Below are positions 25,053 through 33,051 of a stretch of 58,726 nucleotides of DNA, piece by piece; the stretch's first letter is position 1; every line of letters begins with the position of its first letter. The position numbers were made by a program, and so were the translations under genes. Origin of the DNA: Bacteroidota bacterium (GTDB lineage Bacteria; Bacteroidota; Rhodothermia; Rhodothermales; UBA10348). The notes under the pieces were generated by a model that worked only from the letters and a program-made list of their open reading frames with translations, searched no databases and was not told the origin of the DNA. The DNA lies in assembly GCA_027622005.1 (NCBI GenBank), contig JAQBZH010000012.1, positions 1 to 58,726 on the forward strand, in the 5' to 3' direction.

Positions 25053-28000
25053 TGGATAACTCAATAATCCAAGCGGCGGAATCGGGCGCCCAGCCATCCC
25101 TTTTTAGTCCCAAGACGAATTCGAAGTTACCGGCGGATGAATCCACACGGCAAATCATCCGAGGGGTGTTGGATGGGACGCTTCCTCTGGCATTTGACCC
25201 CCATATTCAGTTAGAGACGACCATATTTGTTCGCGCCGGGGCGGGTTCTGGAAAGACGTCCGTTTTGGTGGACCGAATGCTGGCCTTGGTCCGAAGTGGC
25301 ATATCCTTAGAGAAAATTGTCGCCATCACATTTACAAAAAAGGCAGCAGGGGAGCTACAGGAACGCTTTTTTGAACGGTTAATAGCATCTCGAAAGGAAT
25401 TGGATGCGAATAGATTGAAATCTACACGTTTTGAAGCAGGCCACTCGGAATCGGAAGAAGCCCTACAAAAGGCCTGGGAACTGGAAAGATTTTACGTAGG
25501 CCGAGCCGTCGAAAACGTTGAGCAAGTCTTTGTCGGAACGATACACTCATTTTGCACGCGTTTGCTTCGATTGCAATCGATTAATCTCGGAATACCTCCT
25601 GATTTTGAGCAAATTGATGATAGGGAAGAGGAAAAGCTTCGTAAAAAATATTGGTCTTCGTATTTAAATAGAGCAGCGATTGAAGTCGATTCCGATTTGG
25701 CCATCTTACAAGAAGCTGAGGTTTCCTTTGACGCTCTCTTTCATCAGTTTGGCACACTTTCCAAGCATGCTTCTGCCGATTTCCGACTGTCTGGGAGCCT
25801 TCAGCCCGACTTAAAGCCAACTTTTGACCGCCTTGTTGAATTCGTAAAGGAGGTTTCAAGGCATCTTCCACCTGGCGACCCTGACGACTTTGTTACCGAA
25901 ATGGAACGGCTCCAAGCTATGGTGGCCGCTTTTGATGGATCAGATTCCTTTGTCCAACATCGAATACTGAAAACCGCGTCAAGGATGGTGTCAAGCTCTG
26001 GCAAACGGTCCTTTAAAATAATGGTTACTTATTGGGGTGCGAACAAAACGGCAAGCCGAATTCTAGCCAATGAGTTAATTACTGGCTCAGAAGATTTAGG
26101 ACTTGGCCAGTCATTTCTGAATTTTCTGGTTGACGATGTTAAACCCTCCGTTACAAGTTTTGATCATTGGCTTCACGACCGGGCACTTAGTTTCTGCAAG
26201 CAATCGGTTGAAGGCTATCGATTGCACCGTCTTCAGGCTGGGCGTCTAACTTTTGACGACTTGCTCTCCGAAGCTTTAAGATTGGTCCAGACCACCGCTA
26301 CAGCTAGAGAACTATTTCAGCAGATGTATGCCCGCATTTTGGTCGATGAGTTTCAGGATACAGATCCAACACAAGCCGCTATGCTATTTTCGCTCGCGTC
26401 GTCGCAGCTTGACCCTACGGATTGGTCTAACTCAACGCTAATTCCGGGAATGTTATTCTTGGTAGGGGACGATAAACAGTCCATTTACCGGTTCAGAAAG
26501 GCCGATTTTCAAGCATTTCACTTGGTAGGGGAAGCCGTTAAGCGCCAACATGGATTGGATCTCAAATTGACCGTCAATTTTAGATCAGATGAACGTATTT
26601 GTCATTGGGTCAATCTCTCAGTTGGCCAACTTTTTGGGAAATCCGGATTTCCGTATCAAGCGCCGTGGGAAAATCTTAAGCCATATCATCAAAGCCGTGG
26701 GTACTCGCCAATCATTCATTTTAACGTGGCTAAAAGCGTCGGAAAGAGTCAATATCCTTCAATTATGGGGGAGTCCGTGGCGATTGTTCAACACATTCGT
26801 CGCATGCTAGACAGCGATGTCAAAAGCGAACTGGATTATGGCAGTTTTTTGATTCTGGTCAGACGACATACACACATTCCAACCTATGTGGCCGCTTTAA
26901 CACAAGCCGGTATTCCCGTAGGTGTCACAGGGGGCAAGCCGGAGAAAATTTCGGAGGTTCTGGCCTGGCTGGACGATTTCTTTAGGGCAGTCTATAATCC
27001 GAATGACGGGGTTTCTTTGATAGCAACGCTACGCGGTGTCTTTTTTGGCGTAAGTGATCAAGATTTGTTCGACTTCGTCCGAAACGGAGGAGTTTTAAAC
27101 GTCCTTTTGACATCGCCCATAAAATCTGATACACCCCATAGGTTACAGCTGGCCGTCCAAAAGTTAATCCGGTTTCGAGAACTATTTATTGTCCTTCCGC
27201 CGCATCAGGCGTTGGAAAAAGTCTTGGCTGAATCGGGATTTGAGGCCATGCTTCGGCTTCGCCCCGACGCCGACTTGGCGTCAGGGATGTTGCAACGCGT
27301 TTTGGACCTGTTCAGGTCATGGGAAGTCAGCGGAGCCAGTTTTGGAAAGTGTGTGGAGGACTTTGGGATGTATCGAGATGGGACAATCTCGCTCGATACC
27401 TTTTCTGAGAGTGTTCCGTATGGATCGTGTGTTCGGATCATGACGGTTCATCAAGCCAAAGGACTTCAGGCTCCTGTTGTGTTTCTGGCAGATGCGGGCG
27501 GAAAAGAGCCGCCTGATTCGATCCTCCATACCCATCGCGAAGGACCTGATGTCTTGGGCTTGGCCCCGCTGGTCTGGAAAAACGGATTTCAAACATCCAT
27601 TGAACTAGAACCTTTTGGATGGGCGGAAGCTTTGGCTGAAGAACGATTGTTTGATGTCGCAGAGAGGCAGAGACTGCTTTACGTGGCTTGCACACGCGCT
27701 GAACTCCAACTCGTCATATCTACCAACGAAAATCCCGGGAGCGGTCCTTGGGATGAATTGACTGAGTTTTTGACTACTGATTTGGTAGAATCCGTTCTAG
27801 TTGCTCCTGTGTCTGACCTGGATGAGTGGTTTGCAGAGCATCCTGAGGTTCGGCCGTCGACAAGAAAACCGAATCAGTCTGCCCCCAGCGATCCCGCAAC
27901 CACTCAAGAAGAGAGTCTGAAATGGGATATGGCAACAGTTAAAGACCAAATTGAGGCTCTTTCTATAGCGACTTGGAGCGTAAAAAGGCCGAGCGACAAA

Positions 28001-28612
28001 GCAGCACCGCTCGCAGGGATTTCCTCTAGAGGTGTTCCGGTATCAAATGACAACCAACGGAATAAGGTCAGTTCCTCAGCTTCGAGGTTAGGCACCGACC
28101 CATCCATTAACCTGGGAATGGAGTACGGTTCAGCGATCCATGCTTTGTTTGAATCGATGATTTCAAGGCGGCGGGAAAAACTCCCTCGAGCGTACATCGA
28201 ATCTTGGACTATTGAGGTCATGCAGTCTCGATTTAGCCAGTTGAATCTGCAAACTCTGTTGAAAGAGTCCGTTTCTGCGGCGTTGGCGTTTTTTGACTCT
28301 CCGCTTTGGGAAGAGATTGCTAGTGCCAATCGAGTGCTGACGGAAGTGCCTTTTACCGTTACGGAAGTAATAGACCAACACGAATGGGTGGTCAGCGGCG
28401 TTGTCGATCTCGCTTATCGGAATGAAATCGGATGGCATATTGTTGACTTCAAGACGGATTACGCCGACGAGAATATCCTACGGGAGCGCCATTCAGCACA
28501 ATTGTTGAGCTATCAACGAGCTTGGAACCAGCTTTTTACGGACGAATCGTGTCGATTGAGCATCTGGTCGACCCATCTGGGGAAAGAGATTGAGGTAGTA
28601 TCGCTCGAATAA
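25052..28612 (+). CDS. addA: AddA-like UvrD-family helicase-nuclease
   Basis: 1186 residues with the full superfamily 1A helicase set. Walker A GAGSGKTSVL has Lys 68; motif Ia is ITFTKKAAGEL; motif II is LVDEFQDTDPTQ (Asp 432-Glu 433). Then come GDDKQSIYRFRKADF, NFRSDER, TVHQAKGLQAPVVFLADAGG and LLYVACTRAELQL. The C-terminal nuclease begins YGSAIHALFE and has WHIVDFKTDY (Asp 1132, Lys 1134) and LLSYQRAW. With AddB it should unwind and degrade broken DNA ends and load RecA. The gene starts at the ATG overlapping the addB stop, so the two are translationally coupled. Confidence 0.93.
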   Translation: MDNSIIQAAESGAQPSLFSPKTNSKLPADESTRQIIRGVLDGTLPLAFDPHIQLETTIFVRAGAGSGKTSVLVDRMLALVRSGISLEKIVAITFTKKAAGELQERFFERLIASRKELDANRLKSTRFEAGHSESEEALQKAWELERFYVGRAVENVEQVFVGTIHSFCTRLLRLQSINLGIPPDFEQIDDREEEKLRKKYWSSYLNRAAIEVDSDLAILQEAEVSFDALFHQFGTLSKHASADFRLSGSLQPDLKPTFDRLVEFVKEVSRHLPPGDPDDFVTEMERLQAMVAAFDGSDSFVQHRILKTASRMVSSSGKRSFKIMVTYWGANKTASRILANELITGSEDLGLGQSFLNFLVDDVKPSVTSFDHWLHDRALSFCKQSVEGYRLHRLQAGRLTFDDLLSEALRLVQTTATARELFQQMYARILVDEFQDTDPTQAAMLFSLASSQLDPTDWSNSTLIPGMLFLVGDDKQSIYRFRKADFQAFHLVGEAVKRQHGLDLKLTVNFRSDERICHWVNLSVGQLFGKSGFPYQAPWENLKPYHQSRGYSPIIHFNVAKSVGKSQYPSIMGESVAIVQHIRRMLDSDVKSELDYGSFLILVRRHTHIPTYVAALTQAGIPVGVTGGKPEKISEVLAWLDDFFRAVYNPNDGVSLIATLRGVFFGVSDQDLFDFVRNGGVLNVLLTSPIKSDTPHRLQLAVQKLIRFRELFIVLPPHQALEKVLAESGFEAMLRLRPDADLASGMLQRVLDLFRSWEVSGASFGKCVEDFGMYRDGTISLDTFSESVPYGSCVRIMTVHQAKGLQAPVVFLADAGGKEPPDSILHTHREGPDVLGLAPLVWKNGFQTSIELEPFGWAEALAEERLFDVAERQRLLYVACTRAELQLVISTNENPGSGPWDELTEFLTTDLVESVLVAPVSDLDEWFAEHPEVRPSTRKPNQSAPSDPATTQEESLKWDMATVKDQIEALSIATWSVKRPSDKAAPLAGISSRGVPVSNDNQRNKVSSSASRLGTDPSINLGMEYGSAIHALFESMISRRREKLPRAYIESWTIEVMQSRFSQLNLQTLLKESVSAALAFFDSPLWEEIASANRVLTEVPFTVTEVIDQHEWVVSGVVDLAYRNEIGWHIVDFKTDYADENILRERHSAQLLSYQRAWNQLFTDESCRLSIWSTHLGKEIEVVSLE

Positions 28613-28631
28613 TGGGCGAATGAGGTTCATT

Positions 28632-28679
28632 ACGGGACCTGGTTGGTTTCTGATGGGGTCCCGTTTTAGTTGTTTTTTT
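28632..28679 (+). terminator. Terminator after addBA
   Basis: ACGGGACC (28632-28639) pairs with GGTCCCGT (28657-28664) around a 17-nt loop, followed by TTTT and then a run of T at 28672-28679. Confidence 0.75.
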
Positions 28680-28699
28680 AGATGTTTGGAAGGACAAAA

Positions 28700-30043
28700 A
28701 TGGTAGAAATTATACTAGCGTTAGTGGCGGGCTTCGGACTGGGAGTGGCTGGGCATCACCTCTTTAATAAAGCAAAACTAGCGGGCGTCTTTGAAGCGAG
28801 GTCAGATTTAACGGCTCAGGTAGCTCAAACCAAGCTGGAACTCGCAACCGTGCGCGAATCGTTTGTGCAATTGCGAGAAGAATATGCAGCCCTAAAGGCC
28901 AAACGTGAACAAGAAATAATCGGTTGGGAAGAGAAGCGGCGGGCATTAGTACAATCCCAAGAAGAGCTGTTAAAACAGTTTGATTCTGTGTCTCGAAAAG
29001 CCTTGGACTTGAATAGTGCTACATTTTTAGAGCTGGCCAAGACCCAAGTTAAACAGATGATCACGGAAGTGGATGCCCGGGAGGAAAAACGATCTTTGTT
29101 GATGCAGAATCTGGTGGATCCGCTGTCAAAAACGTTAAAACAGGTGAGCGATCACGTTCAAGAAGTAGAAAAACTTAGGATTAATGCGTATTCGGGACTC
29201 TCTGAACAGGTAAAGGGGCTTTTGGAGGCTCAGTCGGTCATCCGAAAAGAAACCAATAATCTGGTCAATGCGCTTCGAAAGCCAACCGTAAGGGGAAGGT
29301 GGGGTGAAATTCAGCTAAAACGGGTTGTTGAAATGGCCGGGCTGTTGGATCATTGTGATTTTGAAGAACAGCATTCTGTCAGCACGGAAAATGGAAAATT
29401 GCGACCTGACATGTTGGTCCATTTACCAGGGGGAAAGCTTATCGTCGTCGACGCTAAAGCGCCGCTGTCAGCCTATTTAGAAGCTATTGAAACCAATACA
29501 GAACAAGAAAAAGACCTCTTGATGATCAAGCATGCCGAGCAAATTCGGGTCCATGTTCGACAACTCTCGACCAAAGGCTATCAAGATCAGTTCGATACGA
29601 CGCCCGACTTGGTCATCCTTTTTCTTCCAGGTGAATCGTTCTTTTATGCCGCCCTTCAACACGATCCAGGTCTGATAGAGTTTGGCGCTGAAAACAACGT
29701 AATTATTGCTACCCCCACTACACTCATTGGGCTGTTAAGAGCGGTTGCTTACGGTTGGCGCCAAGAGCAGATTGCCGAAAATGCTCAAAAAATCTCACGG
29801 CTCGGTAGCGAGTTGTTTGACCGATTATGTACCATGGCGGATCATCTTAACAAAGTTGGAAGGGATTTGGGCGGCGCTGTCACGAGTTACAATAAGGCAG
29901 TAGCCTCGATGGAAAGTCGAGTGTTAGTTTCAGCACGGAAGTTCAAAGAAATGGGGAGCAATTCGTCCGGGGATTTGGACGAATTGCTCCCCATTGAAAC
30001 TATTCCCAAGCAATTATCAGCGCCTGAAACTAGAACGACCTAA
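28700..30043 (+). CDS. rmuC: DNA recombination protein RmuC
   Basis: About 447 residues from the ATG at 28700, preferred over 28682 because GGAAGGA ends five bases before it. An N-terminal membrane helix (ILALVAGFGLGVAGHHL) is followed by a long coiled coil (residues about 30-180). The RmuC nuclease-like domain comes next: RKPTVRGRWGEIQLKRVVEM, LRPDMLVHLPGGKLIVVDAK (PD-(D/E)XK-like Asp and Asp-x-Lys), PDLVILFLPGESFF and ATPTTLIGLLRAVAYGWRQE. In E. coli RmuC limits inversions at short inverted repeats. Here it follows addBA, making a recombination cluster. Its end carries a 19-bp inverted repeat, and it abuts the convergent desaturase with no gap. Confidence 0.93.
   Translation: MVEIILALVAGFGLGVAGHHLFNKAKLAGVFEARSDLTAQVAQTKLELATVRESFVQLREEYAALKAKREQEIIGWEEKRRALVQSQEELLKQFDSVSRKALDLNSATFLELAKTQVKQMITEVDAREEKRSLLMQNLVDPLSKTLKQVSDHVQEVEKLRINAYSGLSEQVKGLLEAQSVIRKETNNLVNALRKPTVRGRWGEIQLKRVVEMAGLLDHCDFEEQHSVSTENGKLRPDMLVHLPGGKLIVVDAKAPLSAYLEAIETNTEQEKDLLMIKHAEQIRVHVRQLSTKGYQDQFDTTPDLVILFLPGESFFYAALQHDPGLIEFGAENNVIIATPTTLIGLLRAVAYGWRQEQIAENAQKISRLGSELFDRLCTMADHLNKVGRDLGGAVTSYNKAVASMESRVLVSARKFKEMGSNSSGDLDELLPIETIPKQLSAPETRTT
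29950..29995. repeat. Perfect 19-bp inverted repeat inside the 3' end of rmuC, likely desaturase terminator
   Basis: Arms 29950-29968 and 29977-29995 are perfect complements around the 8-nt GGGGATTT, about 50 bp before the rmuC stop. Read on the minus strand, the hairpin is followed by TCTTTG after the ATT of the arm, giving a weak T-rich tail about 50 nt past the desaturase stop. It is thus a plausible terminator for the convergent desaturase, embedded in coding sequence. Confidence 0.7.
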
Positions 30044-31210
30044 CTAGGCCATACGAAGCGCCATTTTGTGTTCCGACGTTTCCAAAATCAAGTGGCACAT
30101 TTTCTTCCATTCAGCCATCTCCAAAGCAATATTTGCTTTGACTTCTTTGATTTTGGCCCGAAGAATTTCAACTTCTTCGTCTTTTTGCGCTTTCAACTTT
30201 TGATAGCGATCAGAAGCGGTTTTTAATCCGTTCAAGTTCTCCGTTAGCGAGGCAGCAGCATCCTCAATTCTGGCAATCCAAGCTTCGCGATCAATTTTGA
30301 TAGAAAGGGCTTGAATTTTTTCAACCATAAGGTGCCTATCGGCTGCAACCAGATTTCGCTTGATGGTAATTTTATTTACCGACTTAAGATTGCTTGCTAA
30401 TCCTACCTTGCTGAGCGCCCAGATAAAATACTTAGGCGGATCGAATTGATACCAGCGAACCCCATTCCGGTAATCGCCAGCGAATGTATGATGATAGTTA
30501 TGATACCCTTCACCGAACGTCAAAAACGATAAAATGAAGTTATTAACGGCCGTATGCTCGGTGGAATAAGGTTGGGAGCCCCATATGTGGGCCAGCGAAT
30601 TAATGAACCAAGTGCAATGGTGGACAACAAACATGCGAAGCAGCGTTCCAATCACAAAAGCACCGAATAAATCCCCAGTTACGGCCCACAAAAATCCAAT
30701 TCCAATGGCGTTCGCGGCTACCATAAAGTAGGCATATTGATCGTGCTGAAGTTGGAGGGCTGGTCTTTTAACCAAGTCGTGAATGACGCGAGGATTAATA
30801 TCGGGGCGCTTTTTGAGCATCCAAAGCATATGTGAATGCCAAAACCCGTCGGGAGCACTGTACGGGTCCAATTTCGTATCCACATGCTTGTGATGAATAC
30901 GGTGATCGTGAGACCATGAGAAGACACTTCCTTCGGTGGCAAAAGTACCGAAAAACACTAATACGGCCTCGATGACAGGATGGGTCGTAAAAGTCTTATG
31001 AGCATACAGTCGATGATAACCCATCGTAATGGCAAGTAAACTCGCGGCGCCTAGCCCTACGGTCCACCAAATTAAAGCCGCAGAAGGCGACGATAAGACC
31101 AGGTAGATTGGAAGGAGGATTAGAAGAAGTAAATGATAGCCGAGTAGAAATAGGGTATTGGTCCAATCAACGGACCATGAGCGCTTTGGGGCGCTGTCGT
31201 TTTGCTTCAT
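30044..31210 (-). CDS. Acyl-CoA/acyl-lipid delta-9-type desaturase with C-terminal coiled coil
   Basis: 388 residues. Membrane di-iron desaturase with three histidine boxes: HRLYAH (66-71), HDHRIHH (101-107) and GEGYHNYHH (His 237, 240 and 241), plus four or so membrane helices. Residues about 292-375 form an extra, highly charged heptad-like coiled coil (YQKLKAQKDEEVEILRAKIK) not needed for the catalytic fold. It should introduce double bonds into saturated fatty acyl chains for membrane fluidity. It ends exactly where rmuC ends on the other strand. The soluble electron donor is not nearby. Confidence 0.9.
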   Translation of the reverse strand: MKQNDSAPKRSWSVDWTNTLFLLGYHLLLLILLPIYLVLSSPSAALIWWTVGLGAASLLAITMGYHRLYAHKTFTTHPVIEAVLVFFGTFATEGSVFSWSHDHRIHHKHVDTKLDPYSAPDGFWHSHMLWMLKKRPDINPRVIHDLVKRPALQLQHDQYAYFMVAANAIGIGFLWAVTGDLFGAFVIGTLLRMFVVHHCTWFINSLAHIWGSQPYSTEHTAVNNFILSFLTFGEGYHNYHHTFAGDYRNGVRWYQFDPPKYFIWALSKVGLASNLKSVNKITIKRNLVAADRHLMVEKIQALSIKIDREAWIARIEDAAASLTENLNGLKTASDRYQKLKAQKDEEVEILRAKIKEVKANIALEMAEWKKMCHLILETSEHKMALRMA

Positions 31211-31392
31211 GAAGTTGTTTCGCGCCGTAATACGGTGGCTTGGTCTGAAGAGAATTACAACTAGTCCTTAAGATAATGGACAACCCAATCCCGAACAATG
31301 AAATCAAAAGACTATCCAACGCATTTCGAGAAAAGGCAATATTGCACTTGTCAGCGAATTGTTACGACACAACGCCACAGAAGTTTTGTGCC

Positions 31393-32916
31393 CTAATAAG
31401 CTCCCGAAGACCGAACGACTGCACTGAAGGTTCTAACCAAAATGACGATATCGAGCCAAATAGACCAATTGCGCACGTAATACGAATCAAACAATTCCAT
31501 TCCATTCGTTCCTGCATCCGATCGCCCAGAAACTTGCCACATACCGGTCATACCCGGGCTTACGCGTCTTCGCATTGCGCGAATTCGTTCCTCCAACTCC
31601 TCCTCGTGATAGCCAGGAAGAGGACGGGGTCCCACGAGCGACATTTGACCTATTAGGACATTGAACAATTGCGGGATTTCATCTAGGGAATATCTTCGAA
31701 GAAAGTGACCTAAGGGAGTAATACGGGGATCTTTTTTGAGCTTAAAGTCCTTTTCCCACTCTGCTTTTAGTGCAGGATCGTCCAACAGGGCTTTTTGTAA
31801 GACCTGTTCGGCGTTGGTCACCATGGTCCGGAACTTCCATGTTTGAAAAACCCGTCCTCTGTGCCCCATTCGTGTTTGTAAAAAGAAGGGGTTTTTACGG
31901 TCTCCCATCCAAATCAAACCGGCCACAACCCCGACCAACGGAAGCCAGAAAACAGATGTCAAGACCGTAGCGGCCAAATCAAACGAGCGCTTAACGAGCT
32001 TAGAAATGGGGTCTGCCAGGTTCATCGAAATTTTGAGGCCCAGCGTTCCTCCCATATCTACAGTACCTACCCAAAGGGAAGGTAATTCTCGCAAATCTGG
32101 GATGATGATTACGTTGCGATAGTAGGAGAGAGGACCTTCCAAAAGATGCTGTCGATACTCTGGTTCGACGTTATTCATTGCTAAAATGGCCACCTGGGCA
32201 TCTGGCAATACGAGATTCGTATCACCTAAAACGGGAATGCCTCTGATGTGGGCTCCCCAATAAGCCGGATGATCGTCCAAAAAGGCGATTGGTTTATAAC
32301 CGAGGCCTTTCTCCGATTCGAGGTGTCGGACTAAATCACGACCTTCCTCTTCCGCTCCATAAATGACCACTGGAAGGCCGTATTGATTCGATTTGATCAA
32401 AAGGGCTTTAACTACTTTCCTTATGGCCGGAACCAGAAAAAGACCGAGAGCAAATGCGACCGTGAGGGAAAAACGACTGGTTATACTGCCCATTTGGAGC
32501 CAAAAGAGCATCGAAACGGCCAGCGAAAACACGATGCAAAGACTAAGGGTTTGTCGCCTCAATTCCTCCACCGCGCCGAGTCCCCAACCTGGGTACAATT
32601 TGAACGCAATAGCGACAAGTATCCACATTGGTACAATAAACTCGATCCACCAATGCGTCAACGGCTCGCCTAAAAACGCAAAACGAAGGGATCCGGTTAT
32701 AAATAGGGAAGCGGTAAGAGCAAAAATATCCCCCAGCATGAGCGCGAAGGCGTTGTACAATCGACGGTACTCGAACGTAACGGCCGAAACGTGATGGCCG
32801 TGAGAGCGATGTGCCCGAATGGTTTCTCCGATCATGTGATCCGAGATTTCCATGTTTTCCAACAAGCAGTCTGAACCTATCTTTTTTCGAGTGATTCGAT
32901 TAACAACCAGTTCCAT
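31393..32916 (-). CDS. wbaP: Polyisoprenyl-phosphate hexose-1-phosphate transferase (WbaP-like), initiates polysaccharide
   Basis: 507 residues. Four to five N-terminal helices (from about residue 50), a cytosolic Rossmann-like domain (GLPVVIYGAEEEGRDLVRHL), a fifth helix, and the catalytic bacterial sugar transferase domain. The last has KRSFDLAATVLTSVFWLPLV, KNPFFLQTRMGHRG, WKFRTM, RITPLGHFLRRYSLDEIPQL, SLVGPRPLPGYHEEE and PGMTGMWQVSGRSD. This domain architecture is that of WbaP/undecaprenyl-phosphate galactose phosphotransferases. It loads the first hexose-1-phosphate on undecaprenyl phosphate at the cytosolic face. It is the last gene of the polysaccharide operon, 135 bp after the preceding gene. 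Confidence 0.92.
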   Translation of the reverse strand: MELVVNRITRKKIGSDCLLENMEISDHMIGETIRAHRSHGHHVSAVTFEYRRLYNAFALMLGDIFALTASLFITGSLRFAFLGEPLTHWWIEFIVPMWILVAIAFKLYPGWGLGAVEELRRQTLSLCIVFSLAVSMLFWLQMGSITSRFSLTVAFALGLFLVPAIRKVVKALLIKSNQYGLPVVIYGAEEEGRDLVRHLESEKGLGYKPIAFLDDHPAYWGAHIRGIPVLGDTNLVLPDAQVAILAMNNVEPEYRQHLLEGPLSYYRNVIIIPDLRELPSLWVGTVDMGGTLGLKISMNLADPISKLVKRSFDLAATVLTSVFWLPLVGVVAGLIWMGDRKNPFFLQTRMGHRGRVFQTWKFRTMVTNAEQVLQKALLDDPALKAEWEKDFKLKKDPRITPLGHFLRRYSLDEIPQLFNVLIGQMSLVGPRPLPGYHEEELEERIRAMRRRVSPGMTGMWQVSGRSDAGTNGMELFDSYYVRNWSIWLDIVILVRTFSAVVRSSGAY

Positions 32917-33051
32917 GCGCAGGGTTGAATAAGTATTTGGGGATGTTTTCAGACTTACTACAGTTATCGTACCAAACTATCCAAGACCCCAATTTGAGAG
33001 TCATTTTGGCGATAGTGACATTTTTGTCGGTCTCGAGTCTGCATTTGAGAC

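Noticed and set aside
22197-30043. A dedicated anti-phage defence island
   Set aside because: AddA, AddB, RmuC and the exonuclease all match housekeeping recombination families, and no known defence effector lies among them.
31276-31392. Small gene between the desaturase and wbaP
   Set aside because: The plus-strand frame there runs into wbaP antisense and has no domain-like pattern; the spacer appears empty apart from the desaturase promoter.
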